Assembly: GCA_037962975.1 (NCBI GenBank) | Contig: CM075676.1 | Location: 94,496,001 to 94,560,000, forward strand | Direction: 5' to 3' | Origin: Clitoria ternatea | Taxonomy: Eukaryota; Streptophyta; Magnoliopsida; Fabales; Fabaceae | DNA: 64,000 nt | Shown: positions 48,629 through 60,664 of the stretch, piece by piece | How the letters are laid out: each line of letters begins with the position of its first letter | Numbering within the stretch: the stretch's first letter is position 1 | Program-made: the position numbers and the translations under genes | The notes under the pieces: generated by a model | Database searches by the model: none | Seen by the model: the letters and a program-made list of their open reading frames with translations, nothing else | What the model was told of the DNA's origin: nothing

Positions 48629-49080
48629 AGTGGCCATATTTTTCATTTTCATATAAAATTCAGTAAGTCCTTGTTTTGTTGGTATGCTGTTTCATGGAGT
48701 GTCTTTACTTTTTCACTTCACAAAACGTTTTCTTTTACCTAATCAGCCATTGCCATTGTTCATTGCAGATGAGTAATATCTTTTGATGATGGTTCAAGCG
48801 TATGTGAACTTGGAGCGAGAAACCCGTGGTGGGACCTGAAATGAAAGCTTGCAAAAGTTCCCCCAGTTGTTTATGTTGTTTGCTTAATTTCCTGTGCTAC
48901 CTTAAGCTCAATTTCCAGTGTAATTGGTTTAGGCATGTTTTTTTTAGCATCTCTTTAATTGCCCTGTAGCATTCAAAGAATTTTCCAAAATTTAATGCAG
49001 TTTGTAGATCTAACGCATGCTTTATTGCCTTGAGATACCCGAGCTTTGAATAGAGTCGGATGAATCTGGATTTTGTGGGA

Positions 49081-50983
49081 GTAGTTTCTCACCTAAACTA
49101 AGTTTTAATGCTATACCTTTCTGATACACATTTAATGTACAAAGAAGGCGATTCTCCTGATCTATGATCTCCTAAGAATTCCCCAAATAACAGCTAGGCA
49201 TATACCATGAGATGCACGGGCTTTTCCTTGCGGAGATTTACAATATCATAACCAATAGATGAGGTTATGTATAATTTGACCTAAACCATTGTTATCAGCA
49301 ATTTCAGTCGACAACGGATGAGAACAAGAATTTGACGCTAATTTTATCTGCAAGTTCTTGCGCCAAATTGACTGGCATAAAACTATTATCCTTTAGAAAA
49401 CGAAGTCAAGATTTTTACTTGAAGAATTAGATTGCATAACTTGGAGGCAATTTTGATATTAATTGAAAAATGTCAGTCCTATTCTATTTCTTTTTTTTTT
49501 TTTTTGCGACGCTTGTCCAAAAGCGGAGAGAGAGGGAAAAGAAGATTGAAATATACTTCAATAGTGTTTTCATGTCCACAATTTAATTTAATTTTTAAAT
49601 TAAAGTTCTCAAAATTAACTTCTATCTGCAGTGACAATTCTTTTATCTGTTGAGCTAAGTTACAAGTGGTCTGTTAAAGAAGGATTCGCGAAGTTACAAG
49701 TTTGGATGCCCTTTCGGAAGTGAGTACCACGCTTTGGTTGGATTCGCTTTATTCCTAGAAGGAAGAAAAACAGAGGATTAGAACCGAACATTCTTTTGCA
49801 GTGCTTTGAACCGCAGGGGAATCATGAGGTACGACCAGCAAAGAAGATTGGTGATTTGGGATAAAGTGGAGTGTTAAATGTTATCTATGCACGTATTTTG
49901 ACCAGAAGTTTTGAGCTTAATGTTGAGTTAAAATTTTAGTAAAAGAAGTCAGATTGGTTCAATTTGTATTAAATATTAATTGAAAACGAGTGTCTTGTTT
50001 TGTTATAATTTAATGTAGTATTTGGGTATCGGTTGTTTAGGTCTAAATAATGTTTTTCAAAGGATAAAAAATGTATATTTTTAGGAAAAACATACGAAGT
50101 TATATGATTCTCTCTTTATCTATAGTTTTTTATTTTAAAAAATGCACCAATTATTTAATAATTGTGCTTCAATGTTATATTACCACAATAAAAAGACTGG
50201 TTCCTATAACTTAAAATAGATTTATGAAAAGTAATCAATCACTAAAATTGAAAAATTCCTTTCTAGAAATCACATTTAGTTAACAAAAAAAATGTTATAA
50301 ATCTAAAGAAATTCAACAAAGAGAAAAGAAAGAAACGCTCCATGATGACACTTATCACAGGAGAGGAAAACTGATATAAAAATGATTCTATTCTCAAGTG
50401 AGTAAAAGTGATACAATCAGGTATATAATAATTTTATAGATACGAACTTACTTTACAAAAAAACCAAAAAAAAGGACAGAATTTGTGGACTTCCCCATAC
50501 GTGTTAGGTAATCTAGCGTTGGCACTTGGCAATAAGCACACAGCACACTCTAATATTAGATTTAATCGATTGTTTGATAGTGAATTATTGCTTATTATTA
50601 TAATTGACAACTTGCCTTCACTTTCCTAGGAAACTAGGGGCCTATAAGTGGAATCCTACCCCACTAACGAGTATAATATTGTTTGTGATCCTCAATAATA
50701 CATACATGCACAGCACACACCACAATCTCCCTGATGCATGATGAAATCTATGGGCAGGTTTTGCCACAACCATAATGGTTTCCATAAAAGTTATATTTTC
50801 TATCTTCTTTGTATTTTATAAGGTAATAAACACCCCCATGATGTTAATTAATTACATTAAATATAAGGTAGAACCAACTTCAGAATCAAACGGCTGTGAC
50901 ATTCCAAATCTTACACATACAGCTAGATGAGTAAACAGTGAAGTTATTAAAAACAAAGCAGAGAGAAATATAAGCAAATTGAG
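49081..50983. other. Intergenic DNA between snRNP and RbcS genes
   Basis: No gene recognised. The frame at 49432-49653 is not convincing. A T-run followed by GCGACGCTTGTCCAAAAGCG at about 49505-49524 may be a MITE remnant. The last few hundred bases before 50984 would hold the RbcS 3' UTR on the minus strand. Confidence 0.5.
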
Positions 50984-52017
50984 TCAAGTGGTAGTAGCAG
51001 GTTTCTGAACGATAAAAGCCATGGACTGCATGTGGCGCTGGTTATCAAATGCTATGCACCGTATATATGCATTTGGAAATTCCCTTTTGCATTCATTGAT
51101 CTCATTCAGAACTTGAGAAGAATCTGTGCAACCAAACATTGGTAGCTTCCACAATGTCCAATATCTCCCATCATAGTACCCTGGCCTACGGCTGTTTTCT
51201 CTACGAATATACCCCAACTTCAACGTTCCAAACAATATAGTTTCATGTTAATAAGATATACAGTATCCTTATAAAAACCAAAGTATAGATCCAAAAACAT
51301 AAATGTCTATTTCTCCAACATAAATGTCTATTTGATAAAACAAACTTATAACTTATCATTAATATTTTTTATAACTTGTTTTTCGTAACTTATAACGTTT
51401 CAAATAGCTTTTTGTTAATATTTTTCAAGTAGTTTATAATTTGTATTCCTTAACTTTTAACGTTTCAGATAGCTTATACGATCCCAATGGCAAGAAAATT
51501 ATATGTATGGCATGAGAATCAATATAAACAAAAAATAGTATATCTTTCTTATCAAACTGTATTTTGGAATAAGATTATGTACAATACAATCTAAAGTTAT
51601 CTTAGACTAACCTCATCAAATTCAAGGCAAGGGATCCATCCCTTCTTGAGCATGTAGTCAATCTCCTTTGCAATCGATTCATCTGAGAGGGGTGGCAGGT
51701 AGGACAGTGTTTCGAACTTCCTATTATTGATGGGATTCCATGTCTGTTTAAAGTTAAACACACCACAGATTAAATCATATCTGGAAAAACAGGGAGGAAC
51801 AAAAAAAGTAGCAGTTGAGGACATGGAACAATTCATTTGATCTATGAAAGAATTGATTTGATCACTTCACCTTCATGCAGTGAGTTTTAGAACCATTGGA
51901 AACAATCTTTCTTTTCCATTCAATGGACCCTGTACCAAAGCAAAGATTTGATGAGTTGGACTTCAAGCCAACAAATCCAGCCCCAGCAACTGGAGTTACA
52001 AAAGTTCCTGCAGACAT
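50984..52017 (-). CDS. RBCS: Rubisco small subunit precursor, T-type (rbcS-T-like)
   Basis: Three exons with GT-AG borders: 52017-51871 (49 codons), 51743-51612 (44 codons) and 51217-50984 (77 codons plus stop), giving 170 residues. Exon 1 is a Ser/Gly/Lys-rich plastid transit peptide (MSAGTFVTPVAGAGFVGLKS...) ending in HCMK. Mature landmarks are FETLSYLPPLSDESIAKEID, GWIPCLEFDE, PGYYDGRYWTLWKLPMFGCT, SSQVLNEINECKREFPNAYI and CIAFDNQRHMQSMAFIVQKP. The protein forms half of the Rubisco L8S8 holoenzyme in the chloroplast stroma. Intron positions match the canonical dicot rbcS introns 1 and 2. The mature start MKTWNPINNRKF, in place of MQVWPP(I/L)GKKKF, and the divergent C-terminus place it with the T-type isoforms described in tobacco trichomes and non-leaf tissue of other plants. 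No frame defect is seen. Confidence 0.93.
51218..51611 (-). other. RbcS intron 2 with internal short duplications
   Basis: 394 bp, AT-rich. Contains ACATAAATGTCTATTT twice (about 51297 and 51317) and AACTTATAACGTTTCAAATAGCTT-like units at about 51387 and 51452, offset 65 bp. These may be remnants of a small insertion. Confidence 0.7.
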
Positions 52018-53805
52018 TGTACTGAGGACAGCGCTGATGCAACTATGATTCTATGAATGACTTGAAATCAATGTATGATTTTGAAGGATGGAGAGTAGTT
52101 AGAGAAATGGACAAAAGGAATAGGCTTTCGGTGGGCACAAGAAAGGGGAGAGTTTAATTAGGGAGCACTGCTTTGATTTCATCTAGAGTCATATGGTACA
52201 ATTCCATGCCTTTTTTACAAATTTGTTAACTTTTGGAGTGAAGCTAGGGGCCCGCCAATTCCTGGTGCTGTGGAGTTTATGCCATCAAGTTGAACACACA
52301 GTTTTCACCATCTGAATAAAATAAACAAAGGGTTCCTCCACTTTTTCTTTGGCTTTTCTGCTGCACACAAAACAAGTTTGGCTGGATGTGGACATTGTTT
52401 TAGGCCCTTCTCTAGGGGCCGAATTAAGAATGGCTTCTTCATTTACACTAGCAAAACCAACTCACAGAACACTGGTATTTCTCTTCAACATGTCTAAACA
52501 TTTTTGGAATCAAGTGTTATTTAATTCTTAGTTTGAGTTAATCAATTGCAGTTTAATTTGTAGGGTAAATAAAATCAGATAGTCATTTGAATGTATAAGA
52601 TTAACATTGCTTATTAGATGATGTTTGAAATAAAATTTCGTTTCCGTAACTATAATATTAAACAAATACTAATGTTATTTTTAGTAAACTGATTATCAAA
52701 ATTGAATTTAACGATCTAACAAAAAGTGTTGATGTTAGTGAAGTACTTTCTAACTTTATTTAATGAACAAATCCAAAACTTACTTCTAACTAACCAAACT
52801 TAAGAAATTTCAATTGCCAACTAAACAGATACAAAGTGTTCTGTTCCTCTACCCAGTCAGGTCATAAGCTGCCCAATTACCCTGGTTTCAACCTATTCGG
52901 ACAGGCCCAAAAGGCCAATTATTTGGTTGGAGGTGTCTGAAAGACCAATGTCAACTTAACATATACTAGGATACATTGAAGTGAAAGGTTGAGAGGGTCT
53001 TTGTATAAGGAGTGAGTTTTTATATAAAAGGCTCTATTAGGGAGCGTCAAAATATAAGTGATTATTTACTCAAAATACGAACCTAAAATCATCCTCTTTG
53101 ATTTGTGCTCCTTGAGTCAAAATATAAACCATGCATCGCATAACTTTGAATTCAATCAAAGTGGCACAAAGCTCAAAAGTTCATATTCAAAAAGCCGCAT
53201 CGCCATTAAAAACAGACTTTTTGGGTTTCACATTAATACAGCTCTTCAACTCAGAAAAATGTCAATTCCCTCGTTCAAACACACAGTTTTTAAGCATGTT
53301 GATGTTGATGAAGATTCAATTTTAAAATGTTTTAGTAGAAGAAACACTCACTTTATTAATCTCTCACTCAAAATAATTAATCCAATAGCAAATCGGAAAT
53401 GTTGCATCCAAAAAAGAAAAAATAAATCCGATTTGGTGCTGGATTAACTAACTCACTAATACAACAATCACATGTGACATGATGATTTTAAGTGTCAAAT
53501 ATTCATTAGGTAATAAAAAACAAAACAAAACTTTCAAAAAAAAAAACTTTAAATGGGATTTGAATCCATAACCTAATACATGAGAAAATAACTACCCAAT
53601 GAATAGACTATAATATTATTTATGTATATACACCACAACTATTATATATAGATAATAATAAGTCACATTTTTTTTCTAGTTTATATACAACATAGATGCG
53701 ATAATTGTAAATGATAAAATATAAATTTATATAATATATATTTAACTATGATAATCATTATATATTAAAATATATTTTTATTATAAATTTATTAAATATA
53801 TTTTT
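52018..53805. other. RbcS upstream region and intergenic DNA
   Basis: On the minus strand this is the promoter side of RbcS. In the first 300 bp I see neither a CACGTG G-box nor a clear GATAAG I-box, and no obvious TATA box close to the start. The 129-codon plus-strand frame at 53058-53447 is not recognised and overlaps a second frame, so I do not call it a gene. The last part (53600-53805) is almost pure A/T. Confidence 0.5.
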
Positions 53806-54697
53806 TGATCCGGTCTAGATACCGGCCCCAAGGTTATCCGGTCTGGATATAGGTTCTAAGGATAAAAGGCCGACTCAGCCTTCCTAGAAGTCAACCGGTA
53901 TCCCAGGATAATGATCCAGTCGGTAAACATGTTGATCCGGTCTCACCTAAAGTGAAGTCATTATAGCCGCCCTAGTGTTCAGCCGGTGTCAAGAATACCA
54001 ATCCGGTCTGCAACACACTCGGCAAACCTCTCTTACACCAGTCGTCCGAGGTGACATCCGAGACACCGGGTGACTTATCCGTCCTCCTACACCGGGTCAT
54101 TGATAACCGACTGTCACTGTGTCATAACAAGGAAGGCACTCTGCACAGCGGAATATGTGCCTTTCATTTACCGACAGGAGTGGGTACAATCACCAACGGA
54201 ATTTACGGAAAACATGATTATCTTCCATCCATGTGACAGGAAAGCACACTGATAATTCACCTACCCTCCTGACACACTCTGAATGCTGGCCCACTCAGAT
54301 TGACTCTTTATACACGTTATCAGAACCAGTGGGCCCACTAACACCCAACGATTCATCTTCCACGCTCAACTATAAATAACATGTTGCAATACATGTCAAA
54401 GGTTATGTTGTCCTTGCTCTCTCTCTCTTGCTATTATACTGTTTGAGCATTAACAGAGTTCACTTACACTCTTCTAACTTGAGCGTCGGAGAATCTTCGT
54501 AGGTGACACCACCTGTCGCCCACACCAACGCGAGAGGTCGGTGCGAAGGATCTCCAGGACAACAAGACCGACCTCCACACGCTGAGAGGCCGGATCAGAG
54601 AGACTGGATACACACAACCGGTCTTCAACCTCATTCAATCTTCAACTCTTGAGGCTGTCCCGACACCGGATCCTAGACCCCGGTCGGGGACAGATCA
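53806..54697 (+). mobile_element. LTR-F: 892-bp GC-rich solo LTR
   Basis: Starts TGATCCGGTCTAGATACC and ends GGTCGGGGACAGATCA. It is flanked by TTTTT on both sides (53801-53805 and 54698-54702), a 5-bp duplication in a T-rich target. A TATAAATA box is at 54371-54378, followed by a probable transcript start, a CT-rich run, and CTTGAGCGTCGGAGAATC near 54479, a motif common in R/U5 of plant LTRs. CCGGT motifs recur throughout. No internal domain is present. The element stands out as a GC-rich island in very AT-rich DNA. Confidence 0.85.
54371..54378 (+). promoter_or_regulatory. TATA box of LTR-F
   Basis: TATAAATA about 320 bp before the LTR 3' end, placed as expected for U3, followed by CTCTCTCTCTCTTGC. 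Whether it is active is unknown. Confidence 0.55.
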
Positions 54698-55870
54698 TTT
54701 TTAATAATAAAAAATTCTTAAATATATTTATTATATTTAAAATTTAAAATAAAAATTATTACCGTCAATCTTTAATACAATTAAATATATTATTTATAAA
54801 ATAAAATAAATAAAATTATTAATATCAATTTTTAATATAATTAAATATTATTAATAAAATAAATGAATAAAATTATTAATATCAATTTTTAATATAATTA
54901 AATATATTATTAATAAGAATAAATAAAATTCATAACGTCATTATTTAATATATTTAAATATATAAATAATAAAAATAAACCAAATTATTAACATCAATCT
55001 TTGATAAATTCATTTAATAATATTAATGATTCATGATAATCTTATATTTATTAAATATTAAATATCTTTTACTATTAAAAATATATTTAAATTATTATAT
55101 TTAAAAAATATATCATATCAATATATTTATTATACACTTTTCTCATTCATGTTATATATAAATTAACAAAAAATATGATACTATTTTTGATATTTAATAG
55201 TTGTTACTAATATGTATGAATAACATTGTGAGATAGTGATTGAGTAATTGTTTTCAAATCTGATCAAAGACGATTATTCAATTTTTCAAAAAAGAAACAT
55301 AAAAGACTTAAATAGGTACTTAACTTTAAAAATGAAGTCATACTTTTAAAAGGGAAGATCTAATTCTAAGATTCTAGACAGATCCATTAACATTTATTAA
55401 TCATTACTGCATCATGATTAGGTTTAATTTTCTCACTAATGATGTTCCATGCCAATAATAATCAGTATTCAGTACACAGTAGACCTTCCATCCACGAGTC
55501 AAAAAACTTGGCAACAAATCAAGAGCCTCATCAGTTATTGCGGACTAAAAATAGTGTATACATACATTTTCCGGATGTAGCTGGTATCAAAAGGACACTA
55601 TAAGATGGCTTGAATTTAGCATTAGATCTTTCAATGTTATGTACCAAAATGTGCAACGATAACATATTGTAGACTGAATTGAAAATTGAAAAAAATATAT
55701 ATATATCGATTTGAAATAGTAACTGTATAAGAAAGTGAATTCTAAAATTCTTACATCATTATATGAATGATAATGTTGAAATAAATATATTTTTTAGCTG
55801 TCTAAATGAAGAATATTAGAAATCTAAAGAATTACTGCATCACAACCCTGGAGGGTCTTCAAGCTTCAGG
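54698..55870. other. Very AT-rich intergenic DNA
   Basis: 54700-55200 is made of TTAATATAATTAAATATATTA-like units repeated at about 60 bp. The rest has no recognised feature and includes the probable 3' UTR of the VIN3-like gene next to 55871. Confidence 0.6.
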
Positions 55871-58800
55871 TCAATGCCAAAGCTTCAAGCAGAACCCTGC
55901 TGGCACCACTGAAGTTCTCTTGCTTGATATACATTCTGAGAAGGTGTCTACAAGTTGCTCAGCTAGAGATGCTGGATCTTCAAGAAATGTATCAATGTAT
56001 ATTTTCACAATCCTTACTTCTTGAGGGGTGGCTCGTAAACTGTACCAAGTCAGAAATTTCTGCCTGAAGTTCTTTTCTATATGTCCCTCACACTCTAACC
56101 ATCTGATCACCTTCACATAATACTCAAAATCACGATCTGAAAAACCATTCGCTGCATGGCCATCATCTTGCCTTTCTCCGCTTCTCTTTATGGATGTGCT
56201 TCCATCTTGGGGCCCCTCCCTTTTCCCACATCCTTTTTCTTGATCTTTGCCACTGGATTTAGATCTCCCATTTCTTCCCGGTCCATCTTTTAGTATTTCC
56301 AACTTGCAGGGGGTATTAGGCAAGCCTCCTTCTGAACTACCTACAAATGGCACGCATTCCCTCCCTGTTAGAACAGGGGAATTCAACCCATCATCAGTGC
56401 TCATATCCTCAGTGACTTGTTCCTCTGATGAATGCTTGTTTTCAAGCTTTAGAATGTCAGAACTCGGTATGGAGCCAGTCATTCCTACAGCATGCTGCTT
56501 GTCTGACAACGAATCTGCATCAGTGGGAACCCCCGCTCCAACAATATTGGAACAATTAATAGTATCATTAGATAATTTTCCTGAGGCAAGCTGGTCACTG
56601 TCCTTGTGATAAGAACGATAATTGTCTGCTCGGTTATCAGTCTGGTCACTATATGGATTACTGTTATTAGTTTCATCTTCAACTGATGATGGATTGGAAA
56701 GGCTGCTACAGTTGGTTACTGGACTCTGACTTCTTTCTGTTCCTGAGTAATTAGGGGCTTCATCCTCACCATGTTCAGTAGAGATTTGAACTTCACGCAT
56801 ACTCAACTCCCTTGAATCACTGGAAATAACTTTGAAAATGTATTCTGTACCTGGAATTAGACCCCTAACAGTGAACCTTCGATTTGGAAGAAGTGAAGTG
56901 CAAGTTGGGTCCACTGGATAGTCCACATCATCACCTTTGCGATGCCACAAGGTGTAACCAGTAATATTTTCTCCAGAAGGATCTTCAGAACCCAAAATAA
57001 CAGTGAGGGTTGTGGCAGTGACATCTTCAAACCGCACCAAATTTGGAGCCAGCAAATGTGAATCTGAAAATGTGAAGTACGTGCACAGGGATCAATAAAA
57101 TTACCTTATTCTAGAATTTAGATCCCGTGTGAAAAAATTAATCACCTGAGAATTGTACTATGTATGCATCACAATACCATATTTCTGTACTTTGAACCAA
57201 AATCCAATATAAATTCAGATGCCAAAAAGAAATATTGGAAGTTGAGTAGTACTCATGTTTGGCTGCTGATCCGGAATTAGTTTTGGATCCCAAAAGTAAA
57301 CTAACATTGTTACATCTGGCCAAAAGTAATTTTGTTATCTCCACAATTTATCCAAGAATACTTTTGGCTGGTTAAGATTCCCAAACACAAAACTCAATCT
57401 TTCAAAATTAATTCTTTACACTCAAGTATTTCGAAACATTGTATTATTTACCCAAAATAGAAGCTAACTATTAAGATAAAATAACTAGAAGTAATAAAAT
57501 AGTTAGTTCCAACTTCCATGTATAAAACGCATATGCAATTTTTTGTCACATACACAAATCACTAGGTCTTTTGGAGGGGGTGCTAAAATCGGTAACTTCA
57601 TTGTGATGCTATATATACATAAGGGAAATAGAAAAATATAAAAATAAAAGAGTGGTCACCTTGAATTTTTGAATTTGGTGCCAAAGGCAAGATCCTTTTA
57701 GAAAGAAGTAAATCAAGTGATTCCAGAGCAGAACCACAGAGTTTCTGAACCTCAGGTCCCGATGAAAGCCTGTTCACAATCCCCCTACCGATCTTCACTG
57801 GTGAGCCAGTCAGTGGACCCACTTCAGGTTCAAGTTTCTTCACTGCTTCATCAACAATTTTATAAAGTTCTTGATACATTTCAGTCCCTTGCAAAAGTCT
57901 TTGGCTTAAGGCGACACGATAACAGAGTATATCTACGCGTCTAGTATCCTTTGCAACCATCAGTTGTTTTCTCCAGCATCTAATGCATTCAAGAAACACG
58001 CTCACATTAGAATGGGTTTGGTCTTACCCTACATATTTCCAAAATTCCATCCTAAAAAGCATATGGCACATACAGAACACATTAAAAGGACAACTTTACC
58101 ATCTTTTGATTGATCACCTGTAATATCTTTGCCATATGGTTGAGCAGAGTTCTATCTCTCTCTTTCACAAATTTGATCACACTGAAGAACTTGATTAAAA
58201 TAAAAGGAGATAGATTTTCATTTATATCTGTATCATTGAGCCATTCCCTACAGTTAAGCCAGACAACTCTGCTAACTGATATTTAATCGGCCATCAGGAT
58301 TCTAAGGAGACTTTATCATGAAGGACGGTATTTTAACTATCTCATGAAGGGAGTTCTAAGATTCAGTTGAAACCTATTTGGAAAGTATTTTGATGCATTT
58401 CATAAACATATGATTAAATACAATTTTGCATGCATAGTTTCTAGATGCAGAAGACACTCCGAGACAGAGAAAGACACGGGGAAAGGCAAAATAGAGGCAG
58501 AAATTGAAAATCATCAGTACAAATGTACAATTACCCGAGTAAATCATTTACTTTCCCACAGGAGACACAGTAGAAACCTCCATCAAGCTTGGGGTGCTGA
58601 CCATCTTTGCCAATTCCAGAACCATCATGGTTTAAAGCACACTCAAGGTGGCATGACAAACCACAAGAAACACCAGGAAATGGAGGCTCAGAACTGCAAA
58701 TTAACCACAGGCCGGGGTCTTTATTGTCATCATATTGATGACAAATGCAGCATGAACATCTTCTGCAAAATGCATCGGCTTGATTTAGGGTAGCTTTGCA

Positions 58801-60524
58801 AGCTGAGTTTTTACAGTATGTAGTATTAACAATCATCACATCACCACCATTATTGACTGAAACATTGTTTGCAGGAACAGGTACTCGAGAAGGATTCTCA
58901 GTTTTTCTCTGCCTTTTAGCAGGTTTCTGACCATGTGCAGGAGAAGAATGAGGTTCAGGGTCTGTGGCAATTTCTTGCGCCCCTGATTTTTTTTCAGAAA
59001 CAATTTTTAGAAGGTTTTCTATTATTTTCAACTTCGTCAGCCCAGTATACTTTCTCTCTTTTCCCATCTCTGCACACAGTATTTGCAAAATCTCTTGACG
59101 GCTCCATGACTGCAGCATCTCGGGCGCACCATGAGACCACTTAGATATTTCATACACAAGTTCTCTTTTTTCCTCCATACTCAATTTACTGCACTTAGAA
59201 GGATCAAGAGCAAGGCCTATGATTAAGGAAAAAGATAAACATATATCAGCACATTAGACACATGAGAGTATTTCAATCTTAAAACTTTCAAGTATAATCA
59301 AGGAGACAAGACAAAACTAGTTCAACAATGACTCCTGCTGCAACTTGTATTCATGCAAGACATATTATTATCAAGAAATTGGAAATTTTGAGACTATGCA
59401 AATAGAATTCAGTTACCTTTCTACATACGTAATTAATGAGTCCAGTATTATGTATTCTAACAGGTTAAGACCCTAATTTTGTTGTAATCCAAGATATTGA
59501 CTACTTCAAAAATATTAATTACTAAGAAGGCAACAACAAGCAAGTAGCAACTTAATAAAACATATCCAACCGTTACTGGTTGACTTTGCAATTTGCATCA
59601 CAAGGACATACCAACCACTTGAAATACAGTATACAAAATAGAAACAAAGGAGACATCGTGCAATGGACTAATCAAGAAAGACAACTAGGCAATTGGACTT
59701 AATCTCCTTTGACCTTTATTGAAGACTTCATCCTCTCCTAATAGAGAACCCATAGACCCGCTAATTTAATAGCTGGCTCATCGTATACCAAATTACAACC
59801 TTACTTCAATGTTCAATCAAACCTCTTTCTTCCCTTATAATGCATCAAAAAAGTATTTTACACTGCTCAGCTCGTGAATTCGTACGACCCCAAATGCGGA
59901 GTCAAAAAATAAAATCAAGTAAAATAATAAAAAAAAAATAAGTATCTCTCCTATGAAAAAACTAAAAATTACAAAATAAAATATAAAATTCAAAATATAA
60001 TCACCACCCAATATTCAGAAAAGACAAGCAGGAAAAGATCACAACAAATTAAATCAAACCACAGAGAAATCAGATTCATTACAATGCGTAAACACCAGAG
60101 AGATTAATCAACAGGTGGATCGTCTGAATTCACCTGTGCATAACCCAAATAACGAATCTTTCACAGAATTCAATCACTACAGTCTCAGCAAAACAAATCA
60201 GTCTCACACACATGAAAAACAGAATAAAAAACAGAGACAAAACAAACAAGTAAACGAAGCGTTACCCTCCAAAGACGATTCAGTAGTCATAGTTATGCAG
60301 CAACAACAAGGAATCACTCATCACAGCACATTCCCACCAAAAGCCCAAAACTTCTTCGAACCTGCACAACACAAAATCTAATCTGCATCACGGGTCGTCC
60401 CAAAAATTATAAATTTATGAAAAAAAACTCATAAGCCAAAAACAAAAAGAGAGAGAGACAAAAAGAAGAACAGCCAAATACCATGAAAAGATGCTTGAAA
60501 TTCTAGAAGAGAGACCAAATCCAT
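55871..60524 (-). CDS. VIL2: VIN3-like protein (VEL family; PHD, FNIII and VID domains)
   Basis: Four exons on the minus strand: 60524-60482, 59216-58535, 57979-57660 and 57063-55871. They join in frame with GT-AG borders to 745 residues. Exon 1 encodes MDLVSLLEFQASFH, then the conserved ALDPSKCSKLSMEEKRELVY. A basic stretch KPAKRQRK (about residues 112-119) may be a nuclear signal. The VEL zinc-finger/PHD region runs about 149-236 (CKNSACKATL, FCRRCSCCICHQYDDNKDP, SCHLECALNH, FYCVSCGK). A fibronectin III domain is at about 356-446, followed by a Ser/Asn-rich linker. The C-terminal VID domain is at about 659-736 (EYYVKVIRWLECEGHIEKNF). VEL proteins join PRC2 in the nucleus to silence targets such as flowering regulators, and the VID domain makes the head-to-tail polymers. 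The N-terminus and length resemble VIL2/VEL1 more than VIN3 or VRN5 (by recall), so the symbol is tentative. No defect is visible. Confidence 0.93.
57064..57659 (-). other. VIN3-like intron 3
   Basis: 596 bp from CAAG|GTGACC to TTTTCAG|ATTCAC. Nothing else was recognised within it. Confidence 0.85.
57980..58534 (-). other. VIN3-like intron 2
   Basis: 555 bp from ACTCGG|GTAATTG to GCATTAG|ATGCTGG. The join restores the conserved NDLLGCWRKQL. Confidence 0.85.
59217..60481 (-). other. VIN3-like intron 1
   Basis: 1,265 bp from TTCATG|GTATTTGG to AATCATAG|GCCTTG, joining FHG to LALDPSKC. The exon before it is only 43 nt of coding sequence. No gene is seen within; the plus-strand frame at 60115-60381 is not convincing. 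Confidence 0.85.
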
Positions 60525-60664
60525 TAACCGAGAATTGGTCTCAAACACACTATCTCTATCTGTGCAGGGGAAGGAGATTGGAGGAGGGCCTTGCGTTTTA
60601 GAGAGAGAAAGCTTGCTAGTTGTAGAGAGAGAGAGTGAGAGAGAAAAGCGTTAGCGTTGTTTGT
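60525..60664 (-). promoter_or_regulatory. VIN3-like 5' leader and promoter edge, GA/CT-rich
   Basis: On the gene strand this is a pyrimidine-rich leader with CTCTCTCTC runs (GAGAGA on the plus strand at about 60600-60650). Such GA repeats are bound by plant BPC proteins, which are linked to Polycomb recruitment (family knowledge). Any role here is inferred. Confidence 0.5.

Larger units (their letters stand above)
44921..49080 (+). other. Probable 3' UTR of the snRNP gene with a 3.8-kb intron
   Basis: Seventeen bases after the stop codon lies a donor-like CAG|GTGTGTTG (44937/44938). A good acceptor, TTCATTGCAG|ATGAG, with a pyrimidine-rich approach, is at 48768/48769 and is followed by non-coding T-rich sequence suitable for a terminal UTR. 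There is no other gene between. The intron model is inferred from splice-site appearance only. A shorter unspliced UTR ending in the next few hundred bases is the alternative. Within the interval lie a decayed TE-like stretch (about 47040-48190) and a 160-bp-offset duplication. Confidence 0.4.

Noticed and set aside
53058..53447. 129-codon plus-strand frame
   Set aside because: It overlaps another open frame (53131-53325), has no family resemblance, and has no supporting splice or promoter structure.
60115..60381. 88-codon plus-strand frame, Asn/Gln-rich
   Set aside because: Lies antisense within intron 1 of the VIN3-like gene and consists of low-complexity CAA/AAC-rich sequence.
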